56,830 nt of DNA from Chara braunii (GCA_003427395.1 BFEA01000060.1:1430669-1487498); one strand, 5' to 3'; counted from the first letter of the stretch, positions 42,809-53,030 are shown. Numbers and translations are program-made. Notes: generated by a model from the sequence alone, not told the origin.

Positions 42809-43990
42809 ATGAGTTTGTCCCTGTTGCGCTCACACTTGTGCAGGGGCAAAGGAGAGATGGCCATCCTCACTCTTTTCGTCTCCCTCCTAGCTGTCACTGC
42901 CATCATCTTCGTTCTTGTGCTTCATGGGGATGGCCCGATCACAATTGCAGGACTAGGGAACCCCTTTCCGACTGTTGCGGGCCCCCATATCCTCCGATTT
43001 CCGCCTCCACCCGATGACGATCACAGACAAGAGTTCAGTTTTCACTCACCTAGGCCTATAATGGGCATCATGCAAGGAAGAGCGCAGGATGGTGGTGGTT
43101 TCGCGGGGCAAGAGCAGGCGTTGCCCTCGGCATCGCCTGGCGAACCACTCCCCTTTGTAGTTCTACATGGAATTAGTGACCAGTGTTCGAACGATGGGGT
43201 GAGTATGTTCGTCGACACCTTGAATAGATACGTTCCTGGTGCCGATGGACTGTGTTTGCACATCGGGAACGGAGTCGAAGACTCTTGGCTGATGCCTATG
43301 CGAAAGCAGGTGGATATCGCTTGCAAATCGATCAAGCGAACTCCTCGCCTGCGAAACGGTTTCAATCTCATCGGCCTTTCTCAGGGCTGTCTTCTTGGTC
43401 GCGCATACATAGAATGGTGCACGGATGGTCCCCCTGTGCACAACTACATTGCAATTGCCGGGCCCAATGCCGGGACTGCTGCAGTCCCGCTGTGCACCGA
43501 CTTGTTCGTTTGTTACTTTGTGAACCTCTTGCTCCAGCTGGGCATGTACACAAAGTGGGCTCAGAATCACGTGGCACCAACCGGGTACGTCAAGATCCCT
43601 AGCGGCATGAGCAGCTATCTCCGCGGGTCCCGGTTCCTACCGTACTTGAACAACGAGCATAGGTACGCGAGAAAGAGGGCATATGCTCATCGATTTGCGT
43701 CACTTAACCGTCTCGTTCTGATCATGTTCGAACAGGACCGAGTCATCATTCCCAAGGAGACCGCCTGGTTCGGATGGTACCTTCCCGAAGATAGCGTGAC
43801 AAGGGTAGTGCCTGTGAACGAGACCCGGCTGTACAAGGAGGATCTGATTGGTCTACGGAGCTTAGACGAGGCTGGGAAAGTTGTCTTTGTAGCGCTTCCC
43901 GGCGGCCATCTTCAGCTTACGCATGCCGCAATTCGGGATTACGTCGTGCCATACTTGATAATGAATTCGTCGTCTCATTCGCCACGATGA
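42809..43990 (+). CDS. Palmitoyl-protein thioesterase, plant type
   Basis: A 393-residue single-frame protein of the PPT1-like alpha/beta-hydrolase family, which removes palmitate from cysteines of S-acylated proteins, usually in lysosome/vacuole or secretory compartments. Visible features: a hydrophobic signal/anchor at about 18-38 (MAILTLFVSLLAVTAIIF; an alternative ATG at 42857 would start right at it), a Pro-rich linker, then the domain from about 114: PFVVLHGISDQCSN (oxyanion region), IGNGVEDSW, nucleophile S191 in GLSQG, AGPNAGTAAVPLC, APTGYVKIP, FLPYLNNE, MFEQDRVIIPKETAWFGWY with the likely catalytic D310, LYKEDLIGLRSLDEAGKV, and H367 in GGHLQL. All three triad residues are present and length fits the family. 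No introns are seen, although this could reflect retroposition. Family-B MITEs lie on both sides; the last 45 codons are repeated downstream. Confidence 0.92.
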   Translation: MSLSLLRSHLCRGKGEMAILTLFVSLLAVTAIIFVLVLHGDGPITIAGLGNPFPTVAGPHILRFPPPPDDDHRQEFSFHSPRPIMGIMQGRAQDGGGFAGQEQALPSASPGEPLPFVVLHGISDQCSNDGVSMFVDTLNRYVPGADGLCLHIGNGVEDSWLMPMRKQVDIACKSIKRTPRLRNGFNLIGLSQGCLLGRAYIEWCTDGPPVHNYIAIAGPNAGTAAVPLCTDLFVCYFVNLLLQLGMYTKWAQNHVAPTGYVKIPSGMSSYLRGSRFLPYLNNEHRYARKRAYAHRFASLNRLVLIMFEQDRVIIPKETAWFGWYLPEDSVTRVVPVNETRLYKEDLIGLRSLDEAGKVVFVALPGGHLQLTHAAIRDYVVPYLIMNSSSHSPR

Positions 43991-44330
43991 TGACCCAGGC
44001 GCCGCTCCTGGTCTACGGAACTTGAGAGGAGGCTGGGAAAGTGGTCTTTGTAGCGCTTCCCGGCGGCCATCTTCAACGTATGCATGCTGCTATTCGGGAT
44101 TACGTCATGCCATACTTGATGATGAATTCATCTTCTCATTCGCCATGGTGACCCTCTCTGACGCCGGCCCTGGTCTATGGAACGTAGAGGAGACTGGGAA
44201 AGTGGTCTTTGTAGCGCTGCCCAGTGGCCATCTTCGACTTACGCATGCCGCAACTCGAGATTACATCGTGCCGTACTTGATGATGAATTCATAATCTCAT
44301 TCACCATGATGATGACCCTGTCAGGCGCCC
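43850..44330 (+). repeat. Three tandem 160-bp copies of the thioesterase 3' end
   Basis: GGTCTACGGA or GGTCTATGGA begins at 43850, 44010 and 44172. Each unit encodes GKVVFVALP(G/S)GHL, HAA(I/T)RDY and PYL(I/M)MNS, including the catalytic histidine. Copy 1 is the gene's own C-terminus with its stop; copies 2 and 3 follow as downstream sequence, each with its own stop and small frame changes at the joints. Confidence 0.95.
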
Positions 44331-44605
44331 CCCGTTCCTCTTCTACCGGCGAGGTATTCGGACATCTGTTCACAAACCTTCCATATCCGTCCGCCTTTGC
44401 TTGTACAGCACCAGCATAGAATCAGTGACGGATATGCCGATATGCGTGTCGTCGCATAGATCCGAACTTCGGACTCTCGTAGAGATGGTGTACATTTGTA
44501 ATGTTCTTCTTCGTAGCACATCGATCTGCATGATGCGCGCGTTGTCTCATAGAATGAAAATGGGGGAAGAGACGAAACGAAATTCAATTTGATTCAACTG
44601 AGGAA

Positions 44606-44717
44606 ACACTTACGTTACGACTTTCCTGGATGTATTTGACTGGAATTGCAGCCTCCGTTGGATGTATCTGACTGCAATTACATCCCGAGCTCAGTCGAAA
44701 AGTCCTAGTGTGAGTAA
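44606..44717 (+). mobile_element. Family-B MITE, degenerate copy 3' of the thioesterase gene
   Basis: TGTATTTGACTGGAATTGCA, TGTATCTGACTGCAATTAC and AGTCCTAGTGTGAGTAACTC are diagnostic of family B. The left terminus is degraded. Confidence 0.7.
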
Positions 44718-45135
44718 CTCATGACTGTTTCTAATCCGTAGGACTGGGTCCAAACTCTTTGTGATCTACTGCTCCTCTTTGTAGCCGACTCTTCTCCCTC
44801 CTTTTTTGTTTTTTTTGGTCCTCCGTGCCTGTAAGCTGGTGGGTGATTTGTCTGCAGAAATGTGAGCTGGTAATACCCTAGTTTACATCGTCATAGCAAT
44901 TCCTTTGATCAGTAGCCGTGTCACTGCGGCTTGTACCCCCCCTCGCCCCCCACTTTTTCTTTTTTGTCTTTCTTTGGGTGGATTCAACTGGATTGTACCG
45001 CTTAGTACTCCTTCAGGTTGATTGTTTGCCTGTGTCGATATGATCTTGCTCCGCTGTCAAAGATGTGCGTTTTTTTTTTTTTTTTTTTGCAAAAATGTGT
45101 GGTTCTACATGAAGGATCATCGAAGATGCATTTTG
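44718..45135. other. No recognised gene
   Basis: Poly(T) at about 45070-45088; nothing coding. Confidence 0.45.
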
Positions 45136-45212
45136 TTTGTCGTTTTGTTCGTCGTTTTGCTTGTCGTTTTGTTTGTCGTTTTGTTTGTCGTCTTACTTGT
45201 CGTTTTGTTTCA
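45136..45212 (+). repeat. 12-bp minisatellite GTCGTTTTGTTT
   Basis: Six to seven tandem units of GTCGTTTTGTTY. Translated, it gives an artefactual LVVLFVVL repeat. Confidence 0.93.
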
Positions 45213-45260
45213 TGTCGTTAGGAGGTCGCTGAGGCTCCTCACGGCAAATCATAGTACTTA

Positions 45261-45408
45261 AGGCAGACTCACACTAGGCACTCAAAATCGCAGAATCGCA
45301 AAATCAGCGGCCAGATCCCGTCCTCCGAATCGGAGAACTCGATCTGGTCGATCATTTTGCTATTCTCAGTATTCTGTGATTTCGAGAGCCTAGTGCGAGT
45401 ATACTCTT
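45261..45408 (+). mobile_element. Diverged family-B-like MITE
   Basis: GGCAGACTCACACTAGGCAC at the left and GAGCCTAGTGCGAGTATACT at the right are inverted repeats. The arms continue (CGCAGAATCGCAAAATCAGC and later ATTTTGCTATTCTCAG) and the interior differs from other B copies. Confidence 0.7.
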
Positions 45409-45477
45409 TACTCCTTTTCAGCCTTTTCAGGTGGCTTATTTCCTGTGGCCATACTATCTCTTAGCTTTATCTTTAAA

Positions 45478-45562
45478 AAAATGTATCTAACCACAAGGAT
45501 GTCTCTGACGCCAATTACGTCCAGAACCAAGTCACAAAAGTCTTCGTCTGAGTACGCCCTGA
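45478..45562 (+). mobile_element. Family-B MITE fragment
   Basis: ATGTATCTAACCACAAGGAT, CCAATTACGTCCAGAACC and AAAGTCTTCGTCTGAGTACG match interior and right arm of family B. Confidence 0.55.
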
Positions 45563-45733
45563 GTATTTTCAGGTCGATTGTTTCCAATGTGCCGATTTGA
45601 TCTTTATCCCTGTGCAACGGAATTGTGCTGCTGGTGGTACTGAATACAATGTACTATGCATGCCGCTATTCATTTTAAGGAGCCATCTTACTGAACACGC
45701 GGACGGATGCTACCACTTTGTCCTTTGGATATG

Positions 45734-45734
<1 letters not shown>

Positions 45735-45822
<88 letters not shown>
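45735..45822 (+). repeat. (CT)n microsatellite
   Basis: About 44 CT units. Confidence 0.97.
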
Positions 45823-45824
<2 letters not shown>

Positions 45825-46620
45825 TTGGATGTTGCAGACCTCTGTGGTGTGCACGTTGATTCGACTCGTCTTCAGGATTCACACTCATGATGTGTGTACT
45901 GAGCTTTACCGACAAATTACATGGGTGTATCATTGTGTATCATTCCACCGCCCGATGGAGGGAGGAAGGGGTTGTCTATATGCTTGTGTGGGCTGCCAGT
46001 GACTCTTGGAGGGGGGGGGGGATCTCTTAAGCTGTCGTTCGCAGGACTGAGCACGATTTTCTAGCTCTGAAAAATAAAAAAAATAATATTAAAAATATTA
46101 AAGAGGATCCATTTCCTAGCTCTGAAAATGTGAAGAGTTTTAAAATAATTAAAAAAAGGTTTTGATAACTGTCATACTTCATCGGAGTCGTACTTGATAA
46201 TCTGTCTGATGATTTTCGTAGGGGAGGGGGGGGACCTGAGGGGAGGGAGGCACAGGGATTAGTCCTGTTGGTATGGTGGTCCTTGATGTTACCGGCTGTC
46301 CCCTGTCCGGTATGGCCCACCTACTGGTCGGGAGCAGCCCCCGCATGTTCCCTCGGGAACACGGTTCTGGCTGCTACGGGGTTCCCCGTATGCCTACAAT
46401 TAGGAGTAGTGGTAGGTAGGTAGTGTGAGGTGAAATTGAGAGAAGGATAAAGCTTTATATAATAAAAAAAAATCATAATAATAATAAAATTATAAATGGC
46501 ATTAAGAAAATGAAAATGACATAAAATTGATGAAATAGAAGAAAAAAATCCGCGTGGGGTGCACGGTTAACTGATGCAGAGATTCCGTCCCCGTGTAATC
46601 CGTATCATCATCTGAAACTC
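45823..46620. other. No recognised gene
   Basis: G-run at about 46010, AAT-rich runs at about 46075-46100 and 46460-46490. No supported gene. Confidence 0.5.
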
Positions 46621-46747
46621 AGGGCATATTCACACCAGCACTTCTTTGAAATGTATCTGACCGCAATTACGGCCAGACCTGGATGAATCTGACTGCAATC
46701 ATGTCCAGAGCTTAGTAGAAAAAGTCTTGAGTGTGTGAGTATGGACC
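46621..46747 (+). mobile_element. Family-B MITE, full copy
   Basis: AGGGCATATTCACACCAGCA at the left, GAGTGTGTGAGTATGGACCT at the right; interior TGTATCTGACCGCAATTACG and GGATGAATCTGACTGCAATC. Confidence 0.85.
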
Positions 46748-46980
46748 TCGGTCCAGTACTCAACATTCTACATGCATTTGGAAGCCTTCCTGGGCCAGGT
46801 GCATTTGGACGAGTCCAACATTTTGAATGTCTCTGGATGACCGCAAGGTCCAGATTCTTCATATAGTGTTGTGTAGTAGAGCGAGGCCCTATGTCCTGAG
46901 TATGTGAAAGATCTCAGAGGAGTTGTGCCACAAGAAGCGAGAGACGTTAAGTGCGAAGTGATTTTTTTCAACTTTTTCTT

Positions 46981-47131
46981 TTAACCACCAGTACTTGACC
47001 CAGCTATAGGCTGTGTAAAAAGTAGAAACGTTTCGCGTCGGATGAATTTGGCCGCTCCTTCAGTGGCCCGTACATTTCCTAAAATCGTGGCTTGTTAACA
47101 GACATGACTTTAGGAAGTACTGGTGGTTTAA
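46981..47131 (+). mobile_element. Family-C MITE, full copy
   Basis: Terminal inverted repeats TTAACCACCAGTACTT and AAGTACTGGTGGTTTAA bound 151 bp without coding capacity. Confidence 0.85.
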
Positions 47132-47351
47132 GGTTTTACGGACTGTCCATCGAGCTGGTTGGGCGCGGCGCACACAACAAACAATATAGCCGATCGCCAG
47201 AATGACACATGGCATCATTTCACAGCTGTAGAAAAAGATTTTTTCGGGAGCAGATGCTCACCGTCCCCCCTTCAGATGATCGTGTGATGGGGTTCTTCTC
47301 AGCAGTCCGCAGCGGGTATGACAGTACTTTGACATGGGGTTGAGACACATT

Positions 47352-47460
47352 GACGGCGACGGCAACGGCGACGGCGATGACGACGACGACGACGATGACG
47401 GCGACCAGACGACGGCAACGATGATGGCGACGACCAGATGACGACAACGACAATGATGGT
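47352..47460 (+). repeat. GACGGCAACG/GACGACGATG trinucleotide-type array
   Basis: Imperfect GAC/GGC/AAC triplets with a larger unit around CGACGACCAGA(C/T)GACGRCAACG. Confidence 0.9.
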
Positions 47461-47942
47461 GGGAATGGAAGCAAAGGCACAGCTTATAGGTACTAAAGTC
47501 GCGGGGGATCAAGGCAGAAACGTTCGGCAGGCTGAGTCGAGGTGGCTTGAAGTGTGAAAACGTTCTGCAGGACGGGCTGTAACTGAGGAATAGATTGTGA
47601 TGTCTCTATACAGTGCAAGTGTTTCCACAAAAAAAAAAAAAAAAAAAAAAAAAAAGATTTAATCGAAGTGTTTGCCTTGTATATTTGGAATTTGTCCGCA
47701 AAGTGGCGGTTGTGTACAATATGCTCTTTCATCTGTCCATCCAGGGTTAACCCTGGGTATTACCATCATTTTTTTTTAAATTAATTATAAATAGATTTGA
47801 TTATCGTCTGACTGTCATAATCATACATCTTTCGGAATTGGAACTGTATATTTCATCTTGGGTATATACTATATACTTGATAAGTCGATAATTAACAATT
47901 ACTTGATTAATTAAAATTAAATGATTAATTTTGATTACTTTA

Positions 47943-47979
<37 letters not shown>

Positions 47980-48638
47980 ATATAATTTGACTTGCCAGAA
48001 TAGTTGGAACTTGGAAGTCCAATATTTGTCATACCTATATTTGTTTTTAGTAATTAGAATTTTTGAAGACTACACTTGATCTTAATAATAAATTAATAAT
48101 TGATATGCTGATTAAAAGGGGGGGTGAGGGGGGAAGGGGGGGGAGGAGGGGGATGCAGCAATGCATTCAGGAAGGAGGGCGGGGGTGTGGGGTGGGGGGA
48201 TTGTAGTTGAGGGAGCAGTAGTGCCCCCCTGATTGCTCCTTCCTAAAGCTTGGTTGCTTTTTTTTTTTTTTTTTTTAAATGAACTTGCTCGCTTGGTTGT
48301 CCTTTGAAGGGGGAAGCAGTCATATCCTTTCTCATGATCTATTATAGTATTATAAAATTTTATAATTCCATTCACTTTTTTTTTTTACATTTTCAAACTT
48401 TTTATTTTGGAACTTGGTCAATTCTGCCTCACAATTATAAGAAGAGCCGGCATCGAAGGATAAACATTTTAAAAAGAAAAATGTTGCTATGGACGCTTGG
48501 GTGTCGGAAGCCAGGTCCGTAATAAGGTGACTCACCATTTTTTAGTGAAAAAAAAAGAAAAGAAAAAAAAGGTTATCCCTGTGGTGACTTTTCTGACACC
48601 TCTAGCTTCAAGTAACTGACATGCAAGCACAGATTCTC
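47461..48638. other. No recognised gene; AT-rich with simple repeats
   Basis: Poly(A) at about 47629-47655, (ATT)n at 47945-47980, G-rich tract at 48116-48155, poly(T) at 48258-48277. No coding or RNA gene supported. Confidence 0.55.
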
Positions 48639-48750
48639 AGTACCGTCTTCCCCCAAACACAACACACCCTCATTTTGACTGTATCTGGACGGAAGAATAG
48701 TCTGAATACATTCACTGTCAGGCTGTGTCATGCTCAGGGGAAGACGGCAG
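48639..48750 (+). mobile_element. Family-A MITE, full copy
   Basis: GTACCGTCTTCCCCCAAACA at the left and CTCAGGGGAAGACGGCAG at the right, interior GACTGTATCTGGACGGAAGA. Confidence 0.85.
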
Positions 48751-48890
48751 GAACCCTTGGGCGCCATGTGCGTTGAAGGTATCGATGGCTCATGGATGTC
48801 TGCCATTCACATTGTAGTATCGAATTTCGCTGCTGCCCTCATCGTTGCGAGGGCCAAAATATCCGTTTGCCGAGCGAAAAATTTTGGACC

Positions 48891-48947
48891 ATTGTGGTCC
48901 CCATTTGTTTTTTCATGCGTGGCATCATGCATCCTTGCGCAGGGGCG
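48891..48947 (-). pseudogene. Rearranged U6 snRNA fragment
   Basis: The minus strand reads CCCCTGCGCAAGGATGCATG, then GCATGAAAAAACAAATG and GGTCCAAAATTTT, matching the 3' half of U6 with an insertion before the terminal GGTCC. The 5' half is absent. Confidence 0.5.
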
Positions 48948-49625
48948 ATAGTGTAATGCAAAACATAAATATTACATATTCTATAGAATTTTGCAATCAG
49001 ACTCACTTTCTTCCTCACTTCGCATACATGCAAACAGATAGCAATTCACACTGGCGCCAGGCGCCCACTCGAAGCTCAGAGATATGGAACCAAGAACACA
49101 GTTCAGATGCAAACTCGCTTCATCCAGCTATGGCGCAACAGCGCCCGTACACCCAACTCTCGTCACTGTGTCCAACACCACTGTTCGCACGTACCCCACT
49201 CTGGATCACCCTGAATACTACCACGCACGCACACTCAGCCTATCTTCTAACCTACAGCGGATATGGCCGCTTGCCACTACTGCTATGGTTACAGCTCGCT
49301 CTTCAGCCCACTTCGTCTTCGGGCAACCTGCAGACCACCTTCGCGCAAGACGCTGTAGCAGCGCTTCCGCATGGCTTACACAGCGAATGAATGCCTCTTG
49401 ATTTATACTTCTGTAACTCGTTGGTCTGCCCCTTTCCCAGGCCCTTGGTGCACACAGTCCCACACGGTACTTGCTTGACTGGACTCTGACTGACTGGGAC
49501 CGGTACGTCTGACTGCATGGGTTTTCACTGCCAACTCGACGCAGTCGCACTGCCGATGTAACGCAGTTGGGCTCACCACTTGCCCACTTGCCTCTGGCCA
49601 AACGTGAGGCAACTTCGAAGGACCT
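48948..49625. other. No recognised gene
   Basis: Overlapping open frames of 100-180 residues in several frames on both strands show no domain and no consistent frame, so I do not call a gene. It may be the flank or LTR of the retroelement fragment that follows. Confidence 0.4.
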
Positions 49626-49635
49626 CCCGGAAGTT

Positions 49636-49735
49636 TGTGGACTTGACCTTTCGAGTACTGTAGCAGCTACGACCTTGACCTTTCGGGACTGTAGCAGCTA
49701 CGACCTTGACCTTTCGGAATACCTATAGCTACGAC
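49636..49735 (+). repeat. 32-bp tandem repeat with TTGACC motif
   Basis: Three units of GACCTTTCGR followed by CTGTAGCAGCTACGACCTT. Each carries TTGACCTTTCG, i.e. a W-box-like TTGAC core. Confidence 0.9.
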
Positions 49736-49854
49736 CTCTACGGATCGAACCCCTACCACTACACAGACCTACGACAACCGACAAACAACTACAAAGCACA
49801 GGTCACGGGTTCAAACACTCGGGGGTCGACTCCATACTGTACATGGGCAAAGTT

Positions 49855-50434
49855 AGGTCCGGGGATCGAACATCACGAGAAAGAGAGAGCCACCGTTGTT
49901 GACAACCTCAGGAAAGCCCAACATAGAATGATAGAGCAAGCTAACAAGCATCGTCGCCCCTCACAGTTTCAAGTAGGCGACTTAGTTTGGGTCAAGTCAA
50001 AAGAATTTGCTCCTGAGGAGAACATCTCACAGAAGTTGTTACCTGCGTATAGAGGACTGTGGCCAGTCCTAGAAGTCAAGGGCGGAGAGGATGGACCGTC
50101 CTATACTATTGAGATTCCAGCACACCTCCACACCTACCCAGTGTTCCATGCGTCAAAGTTGTTGCCTTGCGTTACAAGTCAAAAGTTTCCATCACGCAGA
50201 TCTATGATTCCTCCAGATATGGATGGGAGATACGACATTGAAGGGATAGTAGGTGAGGATGTCTTCATGACAGGAGGTAGAGGTCGTCCCCAGAAGCAAT
50301 ACAAAGTCAGATTTGCCTATCAAGAGCCAGAAGATGACCGCTGGTTCACACGAACAGAACTTCTAGAGACAGCTCCCGATATAGTCCGAGCTTACGAAAG
50401 AGATAAGAAAGGTAAAGGTCCTGCCTCAGACTGA
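49855..50434 (+). pseudogene. Ty3/gypsy integrase C-terminal fragment, chromodomain-like
   Basis: Starting near GIEHHEKERATVVDNLRKAQ the frame reads the C-terminal tail of a gypsy integrase: HRRPSQFQVGDLVWVKSKEF and LLPAYRGLWPVLEVKGGEDG form the SH3-like GPY/F-type region, FHASKLLPC follows, and the terminal part (QYKVRFAYQEPEDDRWFTRT) resembles a chromodomain with the W used for histone-tail binding. The upstream integrase core is missing, and the fragment points opposite to the element that begins 60 bp to its right. About 190 residues of good reading frame remain. Confidence 0.8.
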
Positions 50435-50497
50435 AGTGTTCTCGGAGGACCTCGAATTTAGGCCGGCGGGAGTGAAACAGTTTTCACCTTTCTGCAG

Positions 50498-51700
50498 TCA
50501 CAAATTATCGGGAGATAGCCTCTGAATCCGATCCCGGTTAAATCCCTCGAACAGTCTGCGCGGTCTGAAGGACTTGTGCAATTCGTTGGGAGTGCGACAC
50601 GTAGATAAGTGCACGCCATTATTGTAGGCACTGACTACCTTTGGGAGCGTCTCATCCCAGTTGATCTGATCGGGCCTAATGTACATTCTAAGAACTTGCT
50701 GCAGGAGCTTATTGATCTGTTTAGTCTGACCGTTAGTCTCTACATGACGGCCAGATAACATCAGCAACTTTGAGCCATAAAGTTTCATCAGTTCTTGCCA
50801 GTTCTGACTGGTGAACCTGGTGTCTTCCTCACTAACTATTGACAGCGGTATACCATGTTCATTGACCCAATGATCAAAGAACTTCTAAACAACTAAATCT
50901 GCTCGTGCCTCTGCAGGCAGAGGAACAAGAACTGCATACTTGCTAAATCTATCAACTATAACCATGACTTGACTTTTGCCATGCATAGTCTTGACTTGAG
51001 TATCCATAAAGTCAACGGACCCAGAATCCCCAGGTCTGTCAGGAATAGGCAAGGGTCTGAGAAGACCAAGAGGGGCTTGCGTAGTAGTCTTGTTTCTCTG
51101 ACAGACTTCACAACTACGTACGTACTCTATGAAGTCGGCCTTCATTCCAGGCCAGATATACGCGTGCATGAGGTTGGCTAGTGTCTTTTGCCACCCAAAG
51201 TGTCCCTCTGTGTCGTGGCATTCCCCTAAGATCAAACTACGGATCTCTGGTTCAGACTTTGGAGCTTCCCTAACTCTCTTGAGGAGGTCACTATAGATAG
51301 GGTCCTGTGCATATGCCTCTCTAACTTTCTGCTGCAGGTCTCTCCCTATCTCCAGATAGTGAACTATTGCCCCAAAGTAATCAGCTCTCCTACTTGGAGC
51401 ATCCGCAATGTACTTCCCCTTTACTGGCTTAAGTTCGAAGTCATCCTGATCTAATTCAGTGGCCCACCTAGTAAGCTTAGGTGTCATCTTGGCCTGCGTC
51501 TTCAACCAGCTTAGTGTCTCGTGGTCTGAATAGACTTTGAAGTGTCTCCCAAGCAAGTAGTGCTTCCAATGATCTAGTGCTTCCCTAAGAGTGTAGAGTT
51601 CCCTCTCATAGGTTGATGTCGCTATCTTCTCTGAAGGCATCCTTGCAGACATGAACTCTGGGCCTATATCCATTGTCATTGTCTTGCTGTAAAACAACAC
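50498..51700 (-). pseudogene. Gypsy RNase H end and integrase, with in-frame stop
   Basis: From 51700 the frame gives STYERELYTLREALDHWKHY and FKVYSDHETLSWL (RNase H), then RADYFGAIV, the zinc-binding HHCC domain (CHDTEGHFGWQKT ... SCEVCQRNK) and the integrase core (SVDFMDTQ, VIVDRFSKYA). A TAG at 50885 interrupts, after which the same frame continues KFFDHWVNEHGIPLSIVSEE to FEGFNRDRIQRLSPDNL. The usual IVSDRD motif reads IVSEED and the usual GQTE catalytic glutamate reads GQTK, so integrase is inactive as written. It lacks the C-terminal domain. Confidence 0.85.
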
Positions 51701-51794
51701 CTATGCCATACTGACTTGCGTTGGTCGTAACAGCGAAAGGCAGGCACGGATCGGCTACCTTAAGGACTTGATATTCTATCAGAGCCCGCTTCAA
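51606..51794 (-). pseudogene. Gypsy RNase H N-terminal part, shifted frame
   Basis: ALIEYQVLKVADPCLPFAVT followed by TNASQYGIGVVLQQDN is the start of RNase H. The first catalytic Asp of the usual TDAS motif is Asn here. The frame shifts near 51690 into the next piece. Confidence 0.75.
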
Positions 51795-51824
51795 TCTCTT
51801 TAGGGCAGATATGCAGTCCTGGTC

Positions 51825-52175
51825 TCACTTCCAAATTGCTTCTTTCTTTAGCAACCTGCGAAGGGGTGCAATGATGGTGGAGAAGTTCTTGACAAATTTC
51901 CTATAGTAGTTAGCTAGGCCTAGGAACGACCGCAACTCTGTCAGTGTGCGGGTCGTTGGCCAATCTCTAATCGATGCGATTTTGCTGTCTTCAGGTCTAA
52001 TGCCATTCCGTCTAAGACGTGGCCTAAGTACAAACTTGGGTCTTGGCCCATTCACACTTCTTCTCGTTGATCTTGAAGTTAGCTTCTCTAAGTCTCCAAG
52101 ACCTGCCTCACTGCCTCAGATGACCCTCATGCTCCTGGAGGGTCTTGCTAAAGACTAAAATATCATCTAGATACA
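51825..52175 (-). pseudogene. Gypsy RT palm/thumb with YLDD, frame-broken
   Basis: The minus strand at 52162-52173 encodes YLDD, the RT catalytic motif, followed by [17 protein letters not shown] and a stop near 52100. After a frameshift, [20 protein letters not shown] and [20 protein letters not shown] (thumb and connection) follow to 51825. Confidence 0.85.
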
Positions 52176-53030
52176 CTACCACGAATCTATCTCACCATAG
52201 CTCTGGAATGTAGTTGGCGCATTGGTTAGTCCAAAGGGCATAACTACAAACTCATAGTGCCCATATCTAGTCCGGAATGATGTCTTATACTGATCATCAG
52301 GGTGAACCTCTATCTGATGATAATCGGACTTTAAGTCTATCTTTGAGAAATATTTGTAGCCCTGCACCCGATCCAACAAGTCATCTATACGGGGCAGTGG
52401 TTCTGCATTCTTTACTGTAATCGCATTAAGACCTCTATAGTCTATGCACATGCGCAACTCGCTCTCCTTCTTCAGGACAAAAAGAACAGGTGCTCCAAAT
52501 GGAGATGAACTGGGCCTAATCCAACCCTTTTCGAGGAGCTCGACCAATTGCTTGCGCAACTCCTCTAACTCCCTTGGGGACATTTTGTACACAACACCCT
52601 TAGGAGTCTTACTGGTAAGCGCTATCTCTATGCGATGCTGGATTGGCCGCGGTACTACTACTGTCGGCGGCTTAGCTAAGTCTGTAAACTCCTCCAGCAA
52701 TTTGGCAATAGCAGGGTCTATGGGTCTCTCTTCCTTAGGCTCAGTGATTGGCCTAACATAGGCTACAAAACCTGCTCTTCTAACTGCTCCTTCTTCACTG
52801 AACGCACAAACGCGGGAGCGCTGAGACAACAATGTGCCAGTGTTATCTACTCCCAACACATGAAACAGGCGAGCAGTCTTAACCTCACTTGTAGGACTAG
52901 GGAGCCTACACTCGTGCTCTCTCAAATGGAGTGTGGCTCTTGCTGCCTCTCCCCAGTCCATCCCTAGGACCATATCAAAAGGAAGGCTATCCTCTACGAG
53001 GAGAGTCGGGGAATGGAGAATTTTCTCCAC
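52176..53030 (-). pseudogene. Gypsy protease end and reverse transcriptase fingers/palm
   Basis: 284-residue frame. [11 protein letters not shown] (residues 16-26) ends the protease. The RT part has [54 protein letters not shown] with catalytic D232, and [16 protein letters not shown]. It is cut by a frameshift directly before the YLDD segment, where a few bases differ from the normal continuation. Confidence 0.9.

Noticed and set aside
48845-49390. 181-residue + strand frame
   Set aside because: No domain, overlapping frames of similar length on both strands, and it begins in a U6 fragment.
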